This document shows positions 49,238 to 49,454 of a DNA stretch of 49,454 nucleotides, one piece after another. The notes under the pieces were generated by a model, which saw only the letters and a program-made list of their open reading frames with translations, was not told the DNA's origin and ran no database searches. Positions within the stretch are counted from its first letter, which is position 1, and every line of letters starts with the position of its first letter. This DNA is from Deltaproteobacteria bacterium (GTDB taxonomy: Bacteria; Desulfobacterota; Desulfobulbia; Desulfobulbales; Desulfurivibrionaceae), in NCBI GenBank assembly GCA_013349285.1, contig DUZU01000024.1, positions 1-49,454 of the forward strand. Reading direction: 5' to 3'. The translations under genes and the position numbers were made by a program.

Positions 49238-49285
49238 TCTTTAGAATTAGATTTATTGGCTGATGATTTTTATAAAGGATCTTCA

Positions 49286-49435
49286 TTTTCTTTGCGTGCC
49301 CAAAGAAAACGAAGCAAAAGAAAGGGCACCCCGGCCACTTGTCCGCCTGACGGCGGAGATCCTGTGCTCCTCAAAATTGCCGAGAGCTTAAAACTCGCCC
49401 GCCTTTGGCGGACTCAGACAGTTAAGCTCTTTTTT
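49286..49435. repeat. Palindrome-rich dispersed-type intergenic repeat
   Basis: The element opens with TTTTCTTTG-N6-CAAAGAAAA (49286-49309). A hairpin TCCGCC-TGAC-GGCGGA follows near 49341-49357, and it closes with GAGCTTAA (49384-49391) / TTAAGCTC (49422-49429) enclosing CCGCC-TTT-GGCGG, then six T (49430-49435). The closing stem could terminate the upstream gene. The layout resembles dispersed intergenic repeats in other proteobacteria; only one copy is in the window. Confidence 0.55.
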
Positions 49436-49454
49436 CAGCAATTTTTCCGGTGCT

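Overview
The window reads as chromosome of a Gram-negative anaerobe, most probably a Desulfobacterota (former Deltaproteobacteria, Desulfobulbales-like). This is inference from gene content: a periplasmic-type CbiK, a YedF-like DsrE protein, a DUF134/NifX-like pair, rubredoxin-membrane fusions, many c-di-GMP proteins, LolA and a chaperone-usher-type locus. No rRNA, tRNA, CRISPR array, phage or transposase gene was recognised. Coding density is high and most gene starts carry good Shine-Dalgarno (SD) sequences, with several TTG or GTG starts.

Layout. 1-3566 (minus): ispG-proS-rel, the last cut by the window edge and with a degenerate hydrolase motif. 3686-5327: DUF2065, queA and an FmdB zinc ribbon. 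5575-7742: a small SAF-like protein, an HDOD protein and a variant GGDEF protein. 8249-14796: a MucR regulator, murI, lolA, cobU-cobD, a phosphodiesterase, a four-S1-domain protein and a degenerate receiver. 14852-15457: rubredoxin plus membrane domain. 15847-22194: a chaperone-usher-like secretion locus whose giant usher-like protein ends in two SPOR domains. 23136-27611: a REC-DUF3369-GGDEF / periplasmic protein / histidine kinase operon. 27741-29897: a DUF134 regulator with a palindromic operator facing a NifX-like protein and a polyferredoxin. 30113-32113: alkaline phosphatase and a TlpA-like lipoprotein.

32266-34184 holds an ECF sigma / membrane anti-sigma pair facing a DUF6448 protein. 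Both directions carry the same bipartite element, TGTCACAAA-N14-CGAAYAYAA, so the module is probably autoregulated. rtcB follows. 35504-40775 holds two sensors with the same heme-binding DUF3365 domain but opposite c-di-GMP outputs: GGDEF plus hemerythrin in one, degenerate GGDEF plus EAL in the other. 41278-43892 is the most novel-looking locus: a papain-like protease fused to an alpha/beta hydrolase, a 35-residue ORF and a membrane coiled-coil protein, all on one strand.

The right end is a corrinoid region. Two cobalamin riboswitches, one with a 15-bp intrinsic terminator and one without, precede a gate-domain membrane protein and an exported CbiK cobaltochelatase; a PepSY-type membrane protein follows. 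REP-like palindromic repeats occur at 41136-41264 and 48603-48683, and the window ends in another palindrome-rich dispersed-type repeat.
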